DNA from: Cavia porcellus
Taxonomy: Eukaryota > Chordata > Mammalia > Rodentia > Caviidae
Length of the DNA stretch: 64,000 bases
Reading direction: 5' to 3'
Assembly (NCBI RefSeq): GCF_034190915.1
Contig: NW_026947502.1
Span: 3,314,785 to 3,378,784, forward strand
Shown here: in pieces, positions 1-12,497 of the stretch
How positions within the stretch are numbered: position 1 is the first letter of the stretch
Layout: every line of letters starts with the position of its first letter
Program-made: the position numbers and the translations under genes
Notes under the pieces: model-generated
Told to the model about the DNA's origin: nothing
Seen by the model: the letters and a program-made list of their open reading frames with translations, nothing else
Database searches by the model: none

Positions 1-3000
1 GCCCCACCCCCTGCTCTGCCTCGAACTCTGTGGTCTTGGGCTGCCCCGTGTCCCCTCGAGCTGGCCAGCCACACTCAACCCAGTGACTGGAAGGCAAGCC
101 AGCAGGGGAGGTGGGAAGGGGTCCATGAACCTGTGGACACTGCCCATGATCCAGGGGGTTCTAGCCCAGAAGATAGTACTCCAGAAGGGGTGTTGTTTAA
201 CTGTGACATGATTCAGCAGGGGCAGGGGTCATGGAAGGGAAAAGCCAGGCCAGAAGCCTCAGTGATCTCTGAGGTCCTCCTGGGCCTTCATCCTAGGCAG
301 GGACAAAGACAGCCCCCAAACACCTGGCAAAAAGGAAGGCAGACTTCCTGGCAGAGGTGCAGAGTCCCTGCACTCCCTGCTCTCCTCTGGTTCTGGGAAC
401 CCCGTGAGTCCAGGTCCCTGCGCCTGACTGGGTGACAGTGGCACTGGGAGGCCAGTAGGGTATGAAGGAGCTGTCTCCCTCCTGAAGGCACCACAGGCCT
501 GCCTGGCGGGTGACAGGCCTGCTCGGCCAGGTGATTCCCTTCCTCAGTGAGCCCAATATTCCACACCCATGACTGTGGGTGCCGGAGGCTGGATGAGATC
601 CAAGGCCACATCCTGCCTTCGTGGAGGCTTCCAAGGGCCCCCATTGTCACCGCCACTGTACAGTGCAAATAGCACAGAGCACACAGCCCAACCCACCCTG
701 GCTATGCTCCATCCTGACCCACATGCCATCTCCGGGAAACCAGGAGGAAAACCAAGGGGCTGTATAAATAGTCAGCTGGAAAACAGCAGGAAGATGAGCT
801 GACACCAGCCTTGGGGGTGGGGGAGGACACAGCAACGCCTGGCGCAGGGCTTGGTCTTCCTGCATCTGGGCCTTGTGAAGGGTGACCCCACATGGCTCTC
901 AGACGGCTGCAAGAATTTATTGGGAGCACACAACAGGCTCTGAGAAGCACAGGCACCACCAGGGTTGGGGACTAGGGACAGTTTTGTCTGCAGCAGGGTT
1001 ACAGAGCCCTGAGGTCCCCGCAGAAGGATGGAGACAGGCCTAGGAGGACCAGCAGTATGAACATGGTAACACTGGCCAGCAGGCATCCTCCTTAGGAGGA
1101 AAGGTGATGGTGAAGCCGCCATGCTTGCTGCTTGGGCCAATGATGATGGGTCAGCAGGTGGCCCTGCACCCCAGGGATGTGGCCTCTCCCCTCCCCTGTG
1201 CCCATGGAACCCTGCAGCCCAGTGTCTTGGACGGGGCAGCCAGAGGAGGCAGAAGACTTGAGGGACAGGAGACAAGTGATGTGGGCCTGAGGGGTGGGGA
1301 GGGACACTCAGCCCCTGGCCGGCCAAGGCTGCTGGTCTGTGTGGTTCTCCTCCCATCAACACTCCCCTCAGCGCAATGCTGTGAAAGACACTCTGGACTG
1401 GTGGGAGGCAGGAGACCTGTGCCTAGCCAGCTGCCTCTCTGGGCTTCCAGCTCCACTATGGGATGGAACCAGAGCCCTTCTGCCTTAAGAGCCCTTCAGT
1501 CCTGATATCAGCCTGGGGTCCCATGATCCTCTCTGCCTACTTTAGTCACCTAGAAACAGCAGTTACTAGGTTTCCATGTACATCACGGCAGTCACTCCCT
1601 CTGGCTTCTGCAGTCCTTTGTAGAGGAAGGGCAGGGAGATGGACTGAGAAAGGATTACAGCAAGGAGAGAGAGGAGGTCCCTCAGTTCTGTCCTGCTCCG
1701 AGTGGGCAAGAAAGCGTCTTCTGGGAGCCGGTACCTTCCCATGCTGGTATCTCCTAGCAGCTCTGAGGGCCAGGATATAGTGATAGGCATGTCTAGCTGT
1801 CAACAGCCAGCAAGCTTTGGCTCTGAGTGGCACCCTGTTCTGAGCCCAACCAGCCTCTGAGTTATGCAGAAAGCGTGGCTATGATGGTAACCACAGGGTC
1901 CACATTTACCTGCTGCCTGCTTGGAGCAGGGCCAGGTCTTCCCCGCTGTGGCTGTCCCCAGACAGGGGACAGGGCTGACACTAGTCCAGCCTGCCCACAA
2001 TCGCTGCACTTTCACTCACTTGCTGAGCATGAGACTCGGCCCCTTCCCACCCGCAAGACGCCTCCTGAGCTGGTGATCTGGAACAGGCTGGACAGAAATG
2101 GGCGTGTGTGGCCATCCAGCCTGGGCCGGGCTCAGAGGCGGAGCAGACTAATGGCCCTGGGGCTGAGACAGAACCCTGCTCCTGCAACCAGCATTGTGAG
2201 CTTGTTGAAACACTCAAGACCCAGAGGATTTTAGAAACAGAACTCCAACGCTTGAGTTTACATGAACATGTTTTCTTTGGATTTTTTGGTTTTGGTTGGG
2301 CAGGGGGCTGAGACAGGGTTTTGCTCTGTAGCTGAAACTGGCCTTGACCTCACAATATAGCTGGGGCTGGACTCGAATTCACAGTCGTCCTCCTGCCCCA
2401 GCCTCCTCAATACTGGGATTAGCTGCGTATACCACCATGCTCAGCTTTCCACAGCATGGGGCAGAACTGGGCTTTGGAGACATGAATCTCTTAGGACCTG
2501 TCCTGCCAGACCCACCCTGGCTCCCATAACCATGGAGAGAAGCGGGCTGCGTCACCTTCACAGACCCACTCTGGACCCCACATCCCCTCACCGCCCCAGC
2601 CTCAGTCACAGTCACCCTGCCCGGACCCCTGAAAGCTCAGGACGACCTTGCCTGCCCTGCCGTCTCAGCTCAGGCAGCACGGGTGGTGGGGTGGTGGCCC
2701 AGGAAACCTTCCCCGCCTCCCACAGCTTGCTGAAGGGCAGCTTCTCCAAGTGCCCCCTCCAAAGTCCTCAGCGTCATCGTGACCCTGCCTCCTACCCTGC
2801 AGATGGAGACACTGAGGCCCAGAATTCTTAGTATTGCGCACATCCAGTCCTAAGCTTTCCGGCCGCAGATGTCTGCTCCTTCCACCAATGCCCCGACCGG
2901 CTTTCTACCTGTGTCTGTAATTCTTGGCCTCAAGCAAGTCTTGGACGCCAGCACCCACCCCACCCCACCCCAGTTGCATTCGGTTTTCCTTTCCTTTGGT

Positions 3001-3281
3001 CTCCCCAGGAAACCCCAGGGAGACCCAGAGGCCAGGCTCCCAGCTTTGTTCTGCGGACTCCCCACAACACCACAGGACAGAGCGAGGTGACCCCCACTTT
3101 TGGTGGAACTGGGCGAGGCCGCTCTATCCCATCCGCTTGAACCTAGCAGAACCAGTCGGGTTTGGGTTCAGGTTCGGTGGAGCCCTGGCCAGGAGCCAGC
3201 GCGGCGGGCCACAGGTGGGGCCCTGAAGGCGCGGGCTAGGAAGGGGTCACCCGGGCCTGCCTCTGCCTGCGGGCCACTCAC
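1..3281 (-). other. GPX3: GPX3 intron 1 (part)
   Basis: Sequence downstream of the GPX3 exon 1 donor. It holds one antisense B1 (2308-2446) and otherwise unique, moderately GC-rich sequence. No second exon, SECIS element or other coding sequence is recognisable. Confidence 0.6.
2308..2446 (-). repeat. B1 SINE
   Basis: Antisense B1: GAGACAGGG... near 2309, then CTGGCCTTGACCTCA, CTCCTGCC and a diverged GGGATTA block near the right end. Inside GPX3 intron 1. Confidence 0.75.
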
Positions 3282-3368
3282 CTTGGCCTTCTCCTGGCCG
3301 CGGCCGGGCGGGGCGAGGCCGGCCAGCAGCAGGGGCAGCAGGCAGGACGCGCGCAGCAGCCGGGCCAT
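3282..3368 (-). CDS. GPX3: GPX3 exon 1 (signal peptide), gene runs off left edge
   Basis: First coding exon of plasma glutathione peroxidase 3, a secreted selenoprotein that reduces hydrogen peroxide and lipid hydroperoxides with glutathione. The minus-strand ATG is at 3368. It opens 29 codons beginning MARLLRASCLL, with a leucine-rich signal core (LLPLLLAGLAPP) and the mature start QEKAK. Human GPX3, as I remember it, begins MARLL.ASCLLSLLLAG and has QEKSK at the same place, where its exon 1 also ends. The exon ends at a clean donor (GTGAGT, 3281-3276). The selenocysteine exon, the catalytic core and the 3'UTR SECIS must lie left of base 1; I looked for them on the minus strand of 1-3281 and did not find them. 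The start is set by the signal peptide and the lack of an upstream in-frame alternative of this kind. Identity rests on a short peptide plus synteny with HINT1, so it is strong but not absolute. Confidence 0.88.
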
Positions 3369-3600
3369 GGCTGCGCTGCCAGGGCCGAGGCCGTGCGACC
3401 GCGCGAGTGTCTGGGCGCCCGGCACCGGCTGCCTTTCAAGCCCTCGAAGCGGACCAATCCGCAGCCAGGCTGGATCCGTTCGGCCAATCGCAGTACGGCT
3501 GGGGATCCTCCCCGCCTCCCCCTCCCGACCCCGTCCCAGGAGACCAAGACTGGAGAGTCTGGGCGTGGATGCAGCCGCGCCTCGGGGTCTAGGAGCTCTC
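3369..3600 (-). promoter_or_regulatory. GPX3: GPX3 promoter / 5'UTR, CpG-rich, paired CCAAT boxes
   Basis: GC- and CpG-rich stretch directly upstream of the GPX3 ATG. Two CCAAT pentamers lie at 3454-3458 and 3484-3488 (plus-strand reading, so inverted relative to the gene), about 30 bp apart. That spacing suits NF-Y pairs. No convincing TATA box is seen. The transcription start cannot be placed from sequence alone. Confidence 0.6.
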
Positions 3601-3706
3601 CCCCCAGCCTCCCACCCCATCCCCTTCGGGCTTCCTGGGGAGTCCTTAAGAAACAAGTTTAAGTGTGCAGGGTGGGAGGGTCCCCCACGACTTGTTTTTA
3701 TTTTCT

Positions 3707-3783
3707 TTTGAAACCTGGTCTTGTGATCCTCCTGCCTCAGCCTCCCATGTAGCTGGAATTTCAGACTGGTGCCATCATGGCTA
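3707..3783 (-). repeat. B1 SINE fragment
   Basis: Truncated antisense B1 (CTCCTGCCTCAGCCTCC core), just upstream of the GPX3 promoter. Confidence 0.6.
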
Positions 3784-3796
3784 CTTAGTCAGATTT

Positions 3797-3852
3797 TTTT
3801 TCTGTACTAGGGATCTTACAGCCCCGCACTTGTGCAATTGAGCTAAATTTGA
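3797..3852 (-). repeat. ID SINE, old fragment
   Basis: Diverged antisense ID: GTACTAGGGATCTTACAG... to GAGCTAAATTT, the inverse of the tRNA-like box B and box A regions. Confidence 0.45.
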
Positions 3853-4049
3853 CTGTACTGATACTTTGAATGCAGCCTGGTTAGGGCATGGAACACCTCT
3901 GGCTTGCAAATAGGAAATATATTTGCTCCTTGTGCAGCCTTTTAAAAATTTTAATTGACACGTAACAATTGAACCTTTACATAGCATTGTGAGGGACTCT
4001 GTACCACAAAAATTAAAAAAGAAAACTGTATGGTTTTGTTTTGTGTGTA

Positions 4050-4122
4050 TGGTATCAAGGATTGAACTCATGACCTCACTTGCCAGGCAGACACTTAGGC
4101 CACTGAGCTAAATTCCCAGCTG
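4050..4122 (-). repeat. ID SINE
   Basis: Antisense ID: GGTATCAAGGATTGAACTCA (inverse box B) to GCCACTGAGCTAAATTCCCA (inverse box A). Confidence 0.75.
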
Positions 4123-5958
4123 GCTGTACATTTCTTGACTTGCACACTGCTCTTGTGCTGCCTCTCTGCCTCAGTTTCCCCAACTGTGTGATGAGACCTG
4201 CAAGGCCATTCCAACTCTGGCTGGGTGATGTGCTTCTGAGTAACAGATTTAACGCAGGAGCCACGTGAGAGGCTCCAGTCCAGGACACAACAGATGTTTA
4301 ATGTTCAGTTGAACTGATCAATCATTAAACTTGCTTTTCTGCATCGAGACACTTAACGATGGAACCAGGCCACTGTAGGTCGAGCTGTCCAGGAATGAGC
4401 CTGGCTCCAGATAAAGGGCAGAGATGATATCTGTACCCCAAACCTGACTCCCAGTGGGAGCTGAGAAGCTGTCAGCACAGATCCCCAGCACCGGGGAAGG
4501 CAGAGTTGCAGCCCCCTCCGCCTGGTTCCCAGGAGGTTTGGAAGCAGGCCCAGGCCATCCTGATTGGGGGGGGGGGGTTCCTGGGGTTAGATGTTCTCTA
4601 GACATCTCTCACTGCCCAGAGACACCTCGAGATGCCATCCTGTGCTGTGACTTGAGGGGTGCCATCTGCATGGGATGTAGGGGATCCCGTCCTCATCCCT
4701 CTGAAGCCCTGCCAGTCCCCAGACCATGTATGCTGAGGACAGCAAACCCTGGAGGCCTGGAAGGCTTGCAGAGTGTTAGGGTGCAGAACCAAGGCTGTTT
4801 ATTCAAACCCCAAGTTCCCTCTGCAACCAGTGAAAGAGAGGGGGGGCAGGATGCAGCCTAGGCTTGGTCCTGTCCACAGTGTTGTCCTGGGTTTTGTTCT
4901 TTCTTCTATGCAGAGGTTCACAGTTACCCAGACGTACACACATCTGCACCGAGGGCCTTGTCAGAGCATAGTGTTCTCTTGCATCCACTGACCCTCCCAG
5001 CCTGTGCCCAGCCACACGTTAACACCCTGGAGGGGGAGGGGGTGCTAAGAGAGAGCCCTGCCCTATGCGTGCTCACCTTCATGCCACACTTTTCCCCTGA
5101 AGCCCTGGGCTGATGTTAAGGAGCTGGACCTGCAAGGTGCTGCCCCTGGATTGTGGAGCTGCAGTTACTCTCCTCTCCAGGCCCCAGGTGGCCACTCATT
5201 AAACACGGGTCTCTGACAGCCTCTCAGTGTGGTCTCCAGGCTTCTCAGTTCCAAGGCTAAAGACCAAAGCTCAGGAGCCCTCCTTGGGGGGGGGGGCACC
5301 CCCTGTGCTGCCTGCCTCTAGAAGAGATGGAATCCTAGGCCAGGGCACAAGACTTCCTGCACTGCGGGCTGTTTGTTCCCAGGCACCTCTGTTTTGACCG
5401 ATGTTCTCCACCAGGCAGCACCCGGCTGCCCTCGTGTTAAAGTCCAGATTCCTTAGGGTTTCAGACTGTGCTTCAGAACCCACCTGTGCTGCCTCTTGGT
5501 CCTGCTCCTTCCGCCACCTTTCTCAGCAAGGCCATCTGGGCTGTGCCAGCATGACTGTCGCGCTCTCTGCCTCTGTTCCTCCCTTCTTCCCTCGCTCCTT
5601 CCCTCTCCAGGTTGTACCTGTGCTGCCCTCCTTCTGCTCTCTCCCTCAAACTGGCTTCCTGCTATTTGCCGTTCAGGAATCAGCTAAGTCACTTCCTAAG
5701 GGAAGGGCTTTGTTCATGTCCTCCTGCCTTTACCATAACTAGATTGTTCAATTTTGTCCACATCAACCCTTTGTTTTGAACTTCATCATTTCCTGTTTAT
5801 CTATTTCTGCACTAAATGACAAAGTACACAAAGACTTCATTTCCAGCACCTCAGATGGCTCTTGAAAAATGTCACATCTGTTCACATCAAATAAAACCCT
5901 CTTTGGCATATCAACTAATCAGTTTCAAGTTAGCATGCGCTAACATTTTGAGCCCCCG
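4123..5958. other. Intergenic, no gene seen
   Basis: Mostly unique-looking sequence. Two G-runs (near 4567 and 5287) are the only low-complexity features. Open frames here are short and show no family resemblance. Confidence 0.5.
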
Positions 5959-6062
5959 AGACTGGTCTGGCAGATGCCTATAATCTCAGGCATTCTAGGA
6001 GGCTGAGGCAGGAGAATCACAAGTTCAAGTCCAGCTTGGGCAACTTGGTGACTTAAACCCTG
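5959..6062 (+). repeat. B1-type SINE, monomeric old form
   Basis: Sense B1 with TGCCTATAATCTCAGGCATT and GAGGCTGAGGCAGGAGAATC. The 3' part (GGGCAACTTGGTGACTTA) resembles the B1 half of B1-dID rather than a standard B1. Confidence 0.65.
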
Positions 6063-6194
6063 GTATGCTGACCTGAGGGAACCGAGGCCAGAACTCTTCA
6101 GAGAGTGAGAGCACAGAAGTGGCTGAACAGTGGCTGACCAGAGGATGGTGTGTGCTGAGGGAAATAAAAATAACAGCAATGGAATGCTGGAATG

Positions 6195-6235
6195 ATGCTC
6201 TACATGAAGACCCTGAGTTCAGTCCCCAGCAGGGA
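6195..6235 (+). repeat. ID SINE fragment
   Basis: Short 3' ID remnant: GACCCTGAGTTCAGTCCCCAGC. Confidence 0.4.
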
Positions 6236-7460
6236 GAGAGAGACAGGAACTCAGGCTGAGTCCCGCTGTTAGGAGCTGGGGCGTGTGGGTGGCGCTGAGT
6301 AAGCTGCTCAGATGATTCTCGTTAGGCTCTGGAAAGGGAGGCTTAGAAAGGGACACTGGAGAAGAACTGCAGTCCAGTCTGAGGCTTCCAGTCCGAGGAT
6401 GTCCTGCACGCCAGACAGAGGGTGCCCTGCACCTCTTCCCCCCGCCCCCCGAAGCCACCCATGCTGACCTGCTTGTCAGGGGACGGAACAGGAAGGATTT
6501 TTTAAAAGTGCTGATGTGCTGATCCTCAGGGAAGCTGGAACACAAGTTAGCAAACAAAGAGGGCTGAGAACTCAAGCAGCCTTTGGGGTCCACAGGCCAA
6601 TGCAGGCAGCCTGCGGAGGTGGCAAGCGGGACGCCCAGCCCTGTTGCTTGGTGCTGACTGCAAACAGGGACTCTGTTGTGCAATCAAAGAGTGCAGAACC
6701 CAGGTGAGGCCCAAAGCTTCTGGTTTCTTAAGTGATCATTAGATCTATGTCCTCCGGGCCAGCCGGGAGGCGGAGAGTGGAGGAGTGGGTGGCTCTCACC
6801 TCTGCTTCCGAAACTCAGGCCTCCTGAACTCTGGGCCTCGGCTTTCTCACATATGAATGAGGGTTGGACAAGCTGATCTCCGCATATTAAGATTTAAGAT
6901 AGTGAGAATTAACAAGCATGGCAGCAGCATTACACAGATGCTTGTGTGTATTTTTACTGGACCATGCTGGTTGAAGGTGTATACTTGAGAGGGATTAGTA
7001 GGGGACTTTGGTTGACCGAAGTTTACCCTTTTGCCCTGCTGATTGTCTCCAAGGCCATCCCTAGGTTCAGTGATTTGCTCCCAGGACTCACAGAACTCAG
7101 CAGATAACCCTTCTGACACTATGATTTATGACAGCAAATGGCTACGAAGTCAGCAAAAGGAAAGGTATGGGGGACAAAGTCCAGAGGAGACCGGACACAG
7201 GCATCCCTGAGTCCACTCCGAGTTTAGTCCCAGAGGATGTGCTTAATTCCAGTAGCCAGGCATGTGACAGCGCACGTGAAATGCTGTCTCCCAGGATGCC
7301 CACTAGAAGTCCGGGGTTTTATGGGGAGTGGTCATACAGGCATCGTTTGCTGGGCACCAACCAAAATTTTAGACCCTCAGCATTACAGTGTTTAAAATGA
7401 AGAGGGCAGTTTGTGCTATTAGCCACAGTGAGAATTCTAGGGGTGGTACAAATCCCCTAA
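6236..7460. other. Intergenic, no gene seen
   Basis: Unique-looking sequence without splice-bounded exons or clear repeats. Confidence 0.45.
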
Positions 7461-7606
7461 AGATAGGCATGGTGGCACACGCTATAATCCAAGTTCAGGG
7501 GACGCTGAGGCAGGAGGATCACCTCAAGTTCAAGGTCAGCCTCCACTGCATAGTGAATTCAAGGCCAGTCTGAACTACATGACAAGCCCTGTCTCAAAAA
7601 ACAAAA
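7461..7606 (+). repeat. B1 SINE
   Basis: Sense B1 with A-rich tail: GGCATGGTGGCACACGC, GAGGCAGGAGGATCACC, then the duplicated AAGGCCAGTCTGAACTAC block. Confidence 0.8.
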
Positions 7607-10429
7607 CAGAAGTCCTCCAAAAATACAAGTTTCCAAAGGCCAGTCAAGGGCAGGTGTGGGCAGCGTCTCCAGGGATCCCAGTCTCAGTCCTCCCGGAAAA
7701 CTTCCTGGCAAACCTCACTCAGGACCTTCGGTATTACTTGGGCTTCACAGCAAAAAGCACAAACAGCTGACCCATAGTAGAAACTTTGCTTACACAGTGC
7801 TACAGGGTCCGAAAGTCCACATCAGGGTGAGGAGTGCGTCCACTTCCTCCCCAGCCTCGTGAGTGAAGTGAGTGAAGGTCTCCGATGTTTTCATAAGGGC
7901 GCTAATCCCATCTTGAGGGCCTGTCCCAGCCAGAGCCCCACTTCCCAATGCCATCACCTGAGACGGTAGCAGATTTTGGAGGGACACAGACCTTGGGGCC
8001 ACAGCAGGAGTGGTGACTCCCGCCTCCTCCAAGGCCCACTGGTTTAGAGGTGTTAGAGAGGGAGACATCGCCAGTGACTAGGGTCTGCTTAACCCCACTC
8101 AGCCAAGAGGCCGAGCCACCGTCCAGGCTCCCACTGCAAATGCAAGCATAGGAAGGCCGGGAGCCAACCGGGTACCGCGCCAAGCCCTCAGCTGAAACCC
8201 CCTACCCTTGCTTCCCTTCAATGTCCTCACATGGTTCTGGAACCCGAACTGCATCCCCTTCCCTAGTCTTTGCGGCTGAGTCTGTCTACACCTCAGCCTT
8301 TCTGAACTGTGGTTCTGCAAACCAGGCAGTAAACAAGTCGTGGCCAGGACCTCTCATCCCTCCACCTCTGCCAGCCTGGCCTCATCCCAAGGAGAGGCTG
8401 GAAGGTTTTCCATGGAGTTGAGTCCTCACCCTGTCTCACTCTGTGTGCCGAAGGCTACTCCCTTGGACCACAGACACAGATGCAGCAGCAGTGGGACGAG
8501 GAGTCTGGAAGCTGTGGCTTTGCCCACGCCAAGTTAGTCTGGGAGCACGCAGTGTTGGGAGCCCTGGTGCCTGGCGGACTGAGCTGGAGGCTGACAATGG
8601 AGCGGGTGAAGCCTGCTAGCTGCCCTGGGCCCACTGCTCCCCACAATGGCTACTTCAGAATCTGCACTTTCCCACAGGACGGAGGGGTTGGGTCTCTAAC
8701 TGCTCACACCCGGAACCATTCCCACTCTAGTGGGTTCACCTCTCTCTTGGGGTGCACCTTCTCCCCCCCCAGCCTCTGGGTGTGAGAGATTCAACCCCCT
8801 GGACCTGAGATTGCTTGGCTCGTGATTCATGGGGCTGAAACAGAGCCCGAGGTGAAAGCTGACAAGAGCTGGCCAGAGAAGCAAGCAGGATGGACAGGGC
8901 CAGGCTGCCTGGGCCTTGAACTTTCTTTTGAGCACAGTGGGCAGAGGCACCCCCTGGCCGCTTGGCTTTGCTGTGCTTTTCCTGCTTTGCTTGGTTTTAA
9001 ATGATTCGCTCATTTGTTTATCTCTCTCTGGCCTGTCCCTTTCTCCTGCTAGGCAGAATATTAGCTGAGTGAGTCAGAGACCTGTCTTTGCCATCATCCG
9101 GCCCCTGGGGAAGCACCAGGCACGTGGAGGAAATTCACAGAGCATCGAGGGAGGGAGGGAGCGAGGTGAGGAAGGCCGGACGCAGCCTCCAGAGTGGCTC
9201 TCCTGCTGTGTCTGTATGGAAGGAAGCACCCCAGCCCAACCCTCACCCCTCAACCCCTCAACCCTCTGAGGAGGGAGGTGGCTTCGTCTCTTCCCTTCCA
9301 AAAGAGCAGTGCAAGTGAGGAAGACGGCTGGGGGAAGTGTCAAGAGTCCAGGCTGGAGCTGACCACCCCGCTGAGCTCAAGACACCACGTTCCTCTCGGA
9401 AGGTCCATGGAGAATGGCCTGGTCCTCACCCTGCACCCCGGGGTCACTGAGGGCTCTCCTCAGTCTCCCATGTGCCCATCCAGAGGAGATCTCGGAGGCA
9501 ATCTAGCTGCCACTGCACGAAGCAGGACCCTCAGGCCCTGAGCAGCAGCACACAGGGGAGTTTGTCAGGCATGCGGAATCTCAGGCCCTCTTTTGGGCCC
9601 AAGAAACAAAATCAGCATGTTGTGAAGTTTCTCAGGTAACTTGGGGCTTCATTCCGGCTTGAGAAGCATTGACCCCGATCAGCCTTAAGCCAGGGACCCT
9701 GAGGAATTGGCCTGAGGTTAGGCAGGGAGTAGATGACGCATAGGGTTCTGGAACCCAGGGCGCCCTCTTCTCCCCAGACCTGTGTTCTGCTGTAAGCCCC
9801 AGATGAGACAACAGTCACAGTGCTGAGCTGCAGACAGAGCTGGAAATGCTGCTCCCGCTGCCAGAACCCCGGCTTGGCCGCAGGCTTCCTGGACTCCCCG
9901 ACCGCTTCCCCCAGCTGCCGGCTGCTGGCCGCTGGCCGCTGACCTTTGCCTGCTCAGTGTGAGAGGTCGCTTGGCCTTTAGCTCTAGCTTTGCCCTCGGA
10001 TAAACGATTTCCGCCAGGCCTTGGTTAGACTCGCAGCCGTGCCAGGCTGCAGTGGCAGTGGCGGGAGCAGTGAGGAAGAGTGTGTCCCTCGTGTGGCCCG
10101 TGCCAGGCACATGTCAGAGGCACTGCATTCTGTGCCCAGCTTGACTTCCTTTTTCCAGGCGAGGCTGAGGTGCAGCAGGTTAAAGGAATGGTCTGCCTCA
10201 GGTCCCTGGCTTCTCATGCACCCTACCCTTGCTTCAGGGACAACTGTTGAGAGCCCCGGAGGACGCTCCCAGGTCCCAGAGCAGGGTTCTGATGGCCATC
10301 AACACCTTGGCAACTGCAACACCCCACACTGCAGGAGCTACTGACTGACTCCATGAGACACAGCTTGGGACAGCCACCAACAGTAGATGTTTGCAGTCTT
10401 TGAGCCTCCCATTCCTCATCTTGTTATTT
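7607..10429. other. Intergenic, no gene seen
   Basis: About 2.8 kb of GC-moderate unique-looking sequence upstream of GPX3. No repeat or exon is recognised. Conserved enhancers could sit here but cannot be seen without alignment. Confidence 0.45.
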
Positions 10430-10619
10430 TCTAGGTTCAAGTTTGATTTTTTTATGACATTCTTTTTTATTAGTATACGTTTGAGATACATCACTGTGGG
10501 CAGTCAGCACATCTTCATATCCGTCCTAGTCTTTTGCACGGCCCGTCTCCTCCAAACATTGCCCCACTTCCAGAGCCCATCCCACAAAGTCTGCCTCATC
10601 TGCCTCTCTCTCTATTTTT

Positions 10620-10761
10620 TCTTTTTGAGACAGGGTCTCGATATGCAGTTCAAGCTGGCCTTGAGCTCACTTTGTAGCCCAGGATGGTCTTGAATTTACA
10701 GCAGTGTTCCTGCTTCAGCCTCCTGAGTGCTGGGATTACAGGTGTGCACCATCATGCCTCC
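10620..10761 (-). repeat. B1 SINE inside L1
   Basis: Antisense B1: TTTTTGAGACAGGGTCTCG to GGGATTACAGGTGTGCACC, inserted in the L1 3' region. Confidence 0.85.
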
Positions 10762-11395
10762 ATGGAGGAGATGACTCCATTTGTCTCTTACTTTGCTCTT
10801 TAAAATATTTGTACTTCAAGTTTCTCATGTCAGAGAAACAGTGCAATATTTAACCTTCTATGTCTTTATTTCACTTAACATTATGGATTCAAGGTACATC
10901 TATTTTCCTATAGATGACCGAAATGTACCTTTTGGTGGCTAAGTAGTACTCCATCATGTGGAAATACCATATATTCATTACCCATTCATCTGTTGATGAA
11001 CACACAGGCTGCTTCCCAAGATCTAGCTTGAAAGGATTTTGTCCTGAATGGAACACTGCAGCGGTGGGAGGCTGGGAGATGGAACCAAGGGCTCTATCTT
11101 GAGGTCACCTTCCCCGCCCCTAGGCAATTTACCTGTGTTTCGAAATGAATCCCAGTGGGTTACTTGTGCATCAGTAATGCTCCTTATGCACCATCCCAGC
11201 CCTAAGCTACATGTATGCCCCACACCACGAGTCCAGCAGAGAGAAAGCCAGACCCCGGAGGTCATGGAGTCTCTCTCCACATTCTTAAAATAAAGGCCAC
11301 TTTTATTTCATATTTCTATTTTTTAGCCACACCAAAAATTCTATCATAGCTGTTGTGGGTTCTGCTGCTATAAACATGGGTTTACATGTCTCTCT

Positions 11396-11489
11396 TTATT
11401 TTATTTTATTTATTTATTTATTTTTGGGTACTGGGGATGAAACCCATGACTTTGCATTTGCCAAGCTGCTGAGCTAAACCCCAGGCCCC
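11396..11489 (-). repeat. ID SINE inside L1
   Basis: Antisense ID with a (TTTA)n tail at its left end. Flanks are near-identical (ACATGTCTCTCTTTAT on the left, GCATGTCTCTCATTAT on the right), a target-site duplication. Confidence 0.8.
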
Positions 11490-12356
11490 TTGCATGTCTC
11501 TCATTATGATGCCTTTAACTCTTTGGGGAAGGTGGAACCTCTACTTTTAGTTTCTGAGAAATATTCACACTGGTTGAACTAGTTTACACTCCCACCAACA
11601 ATGTAGAAGGGTTTTCATCCTACAGTCTCATCTGCATGTGTTGTTTTCTTGAATTCTCAATGGGAGCCATTCTTTCTGGAGTAAGATGGAATCACAGTGT
11701 TGCTTGGTTTGTGTTTTTCAGTGGCCAGAGATGTGAGATGTTTTTTCATGTATCTATTGGCTATTTGTACCTCTGAGAAGTGTCTGTTCATATCAGTCTC
11801 CTGAATTCTTGATTGGGTCTTTTATTTGGACAGATCTAATTTTACCAAGTTCTTTATACATTCTAGGTATTAGTCCTGTGCCTGAGGAGTAGCTGGTGAA
11901 AGAAAAAAAGTTTTTTGCCGTTCCGTAGGTTGTCTCTCCACGTGGTTGGTTGCTTTCTTCCTTCGCTGCCCAGAAGCTCTTTAATTCGATGTGATCTCAT
12001 GTGTTGATTGCTGCTGTTATTTCTTGTGCAGCTGGGGCTCTGTTCAGCACGCCCTTGCCTATGCCTGTGTGTTCCAGAATTTTACCCCTTTTATCTTCCA
12101 GCGCATTGGATGTGTTTATATCTAGGTCTTTGACCCATTCTTTTTTGCTTTTAGTACAGGATGAGATAACAGCTCTATGTCCTTTCTTCTGCAGGTGGAT
12201 GACAGTTTTCCAAACACTGTTTGCTTAAGAGGCATCTTTCTAGCAGCGTACGTTTTTGGCCCCTTAATAGGAGACCAGACGGCTGAAGGTGCCCAGGGCT
12301 GTTTCGGAATCTGCAGTTCTATCCCACTGACTCACATGTCTGTTTTGTTTCTTTGT

Positions 12357-12497
12357 TTTTTGAGACATGGTCTTGCTGTGTTCTCCAGGCTCATTTTGCA
12401 CTCCCTGTGAAGCCCAGGCTGACCTTGAATTCATGGCAATCCTTCTGTCTCAGCTTTACAAATGCCAGGATCACAGATGTGCCACCATGCCGGCTTC
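12357..12497 (-). repeat. B1 SINE inside L1
   Basis: Antisense B1, diverged: TTTTTTGAGACATGGTCTTG to ACAGATGTGCCACCATGCC. Confidence 0.8.

Noticed and set aside
772..1362. 196-codon minus-strand open frame in GPX3 intron 1
   Set aside because: No resemblance to GPX3 exon 2 or any domain; low-complexity Pro/Ser/His-rich composition.
3100..3711. 203-codon plus-strand open frame over the GPX3 promoter
   Set aside because: Antisense to GPX3 exon 1 in a CpG island, Arg/Pro/Ala-rich, with no domain; a GC artefact.
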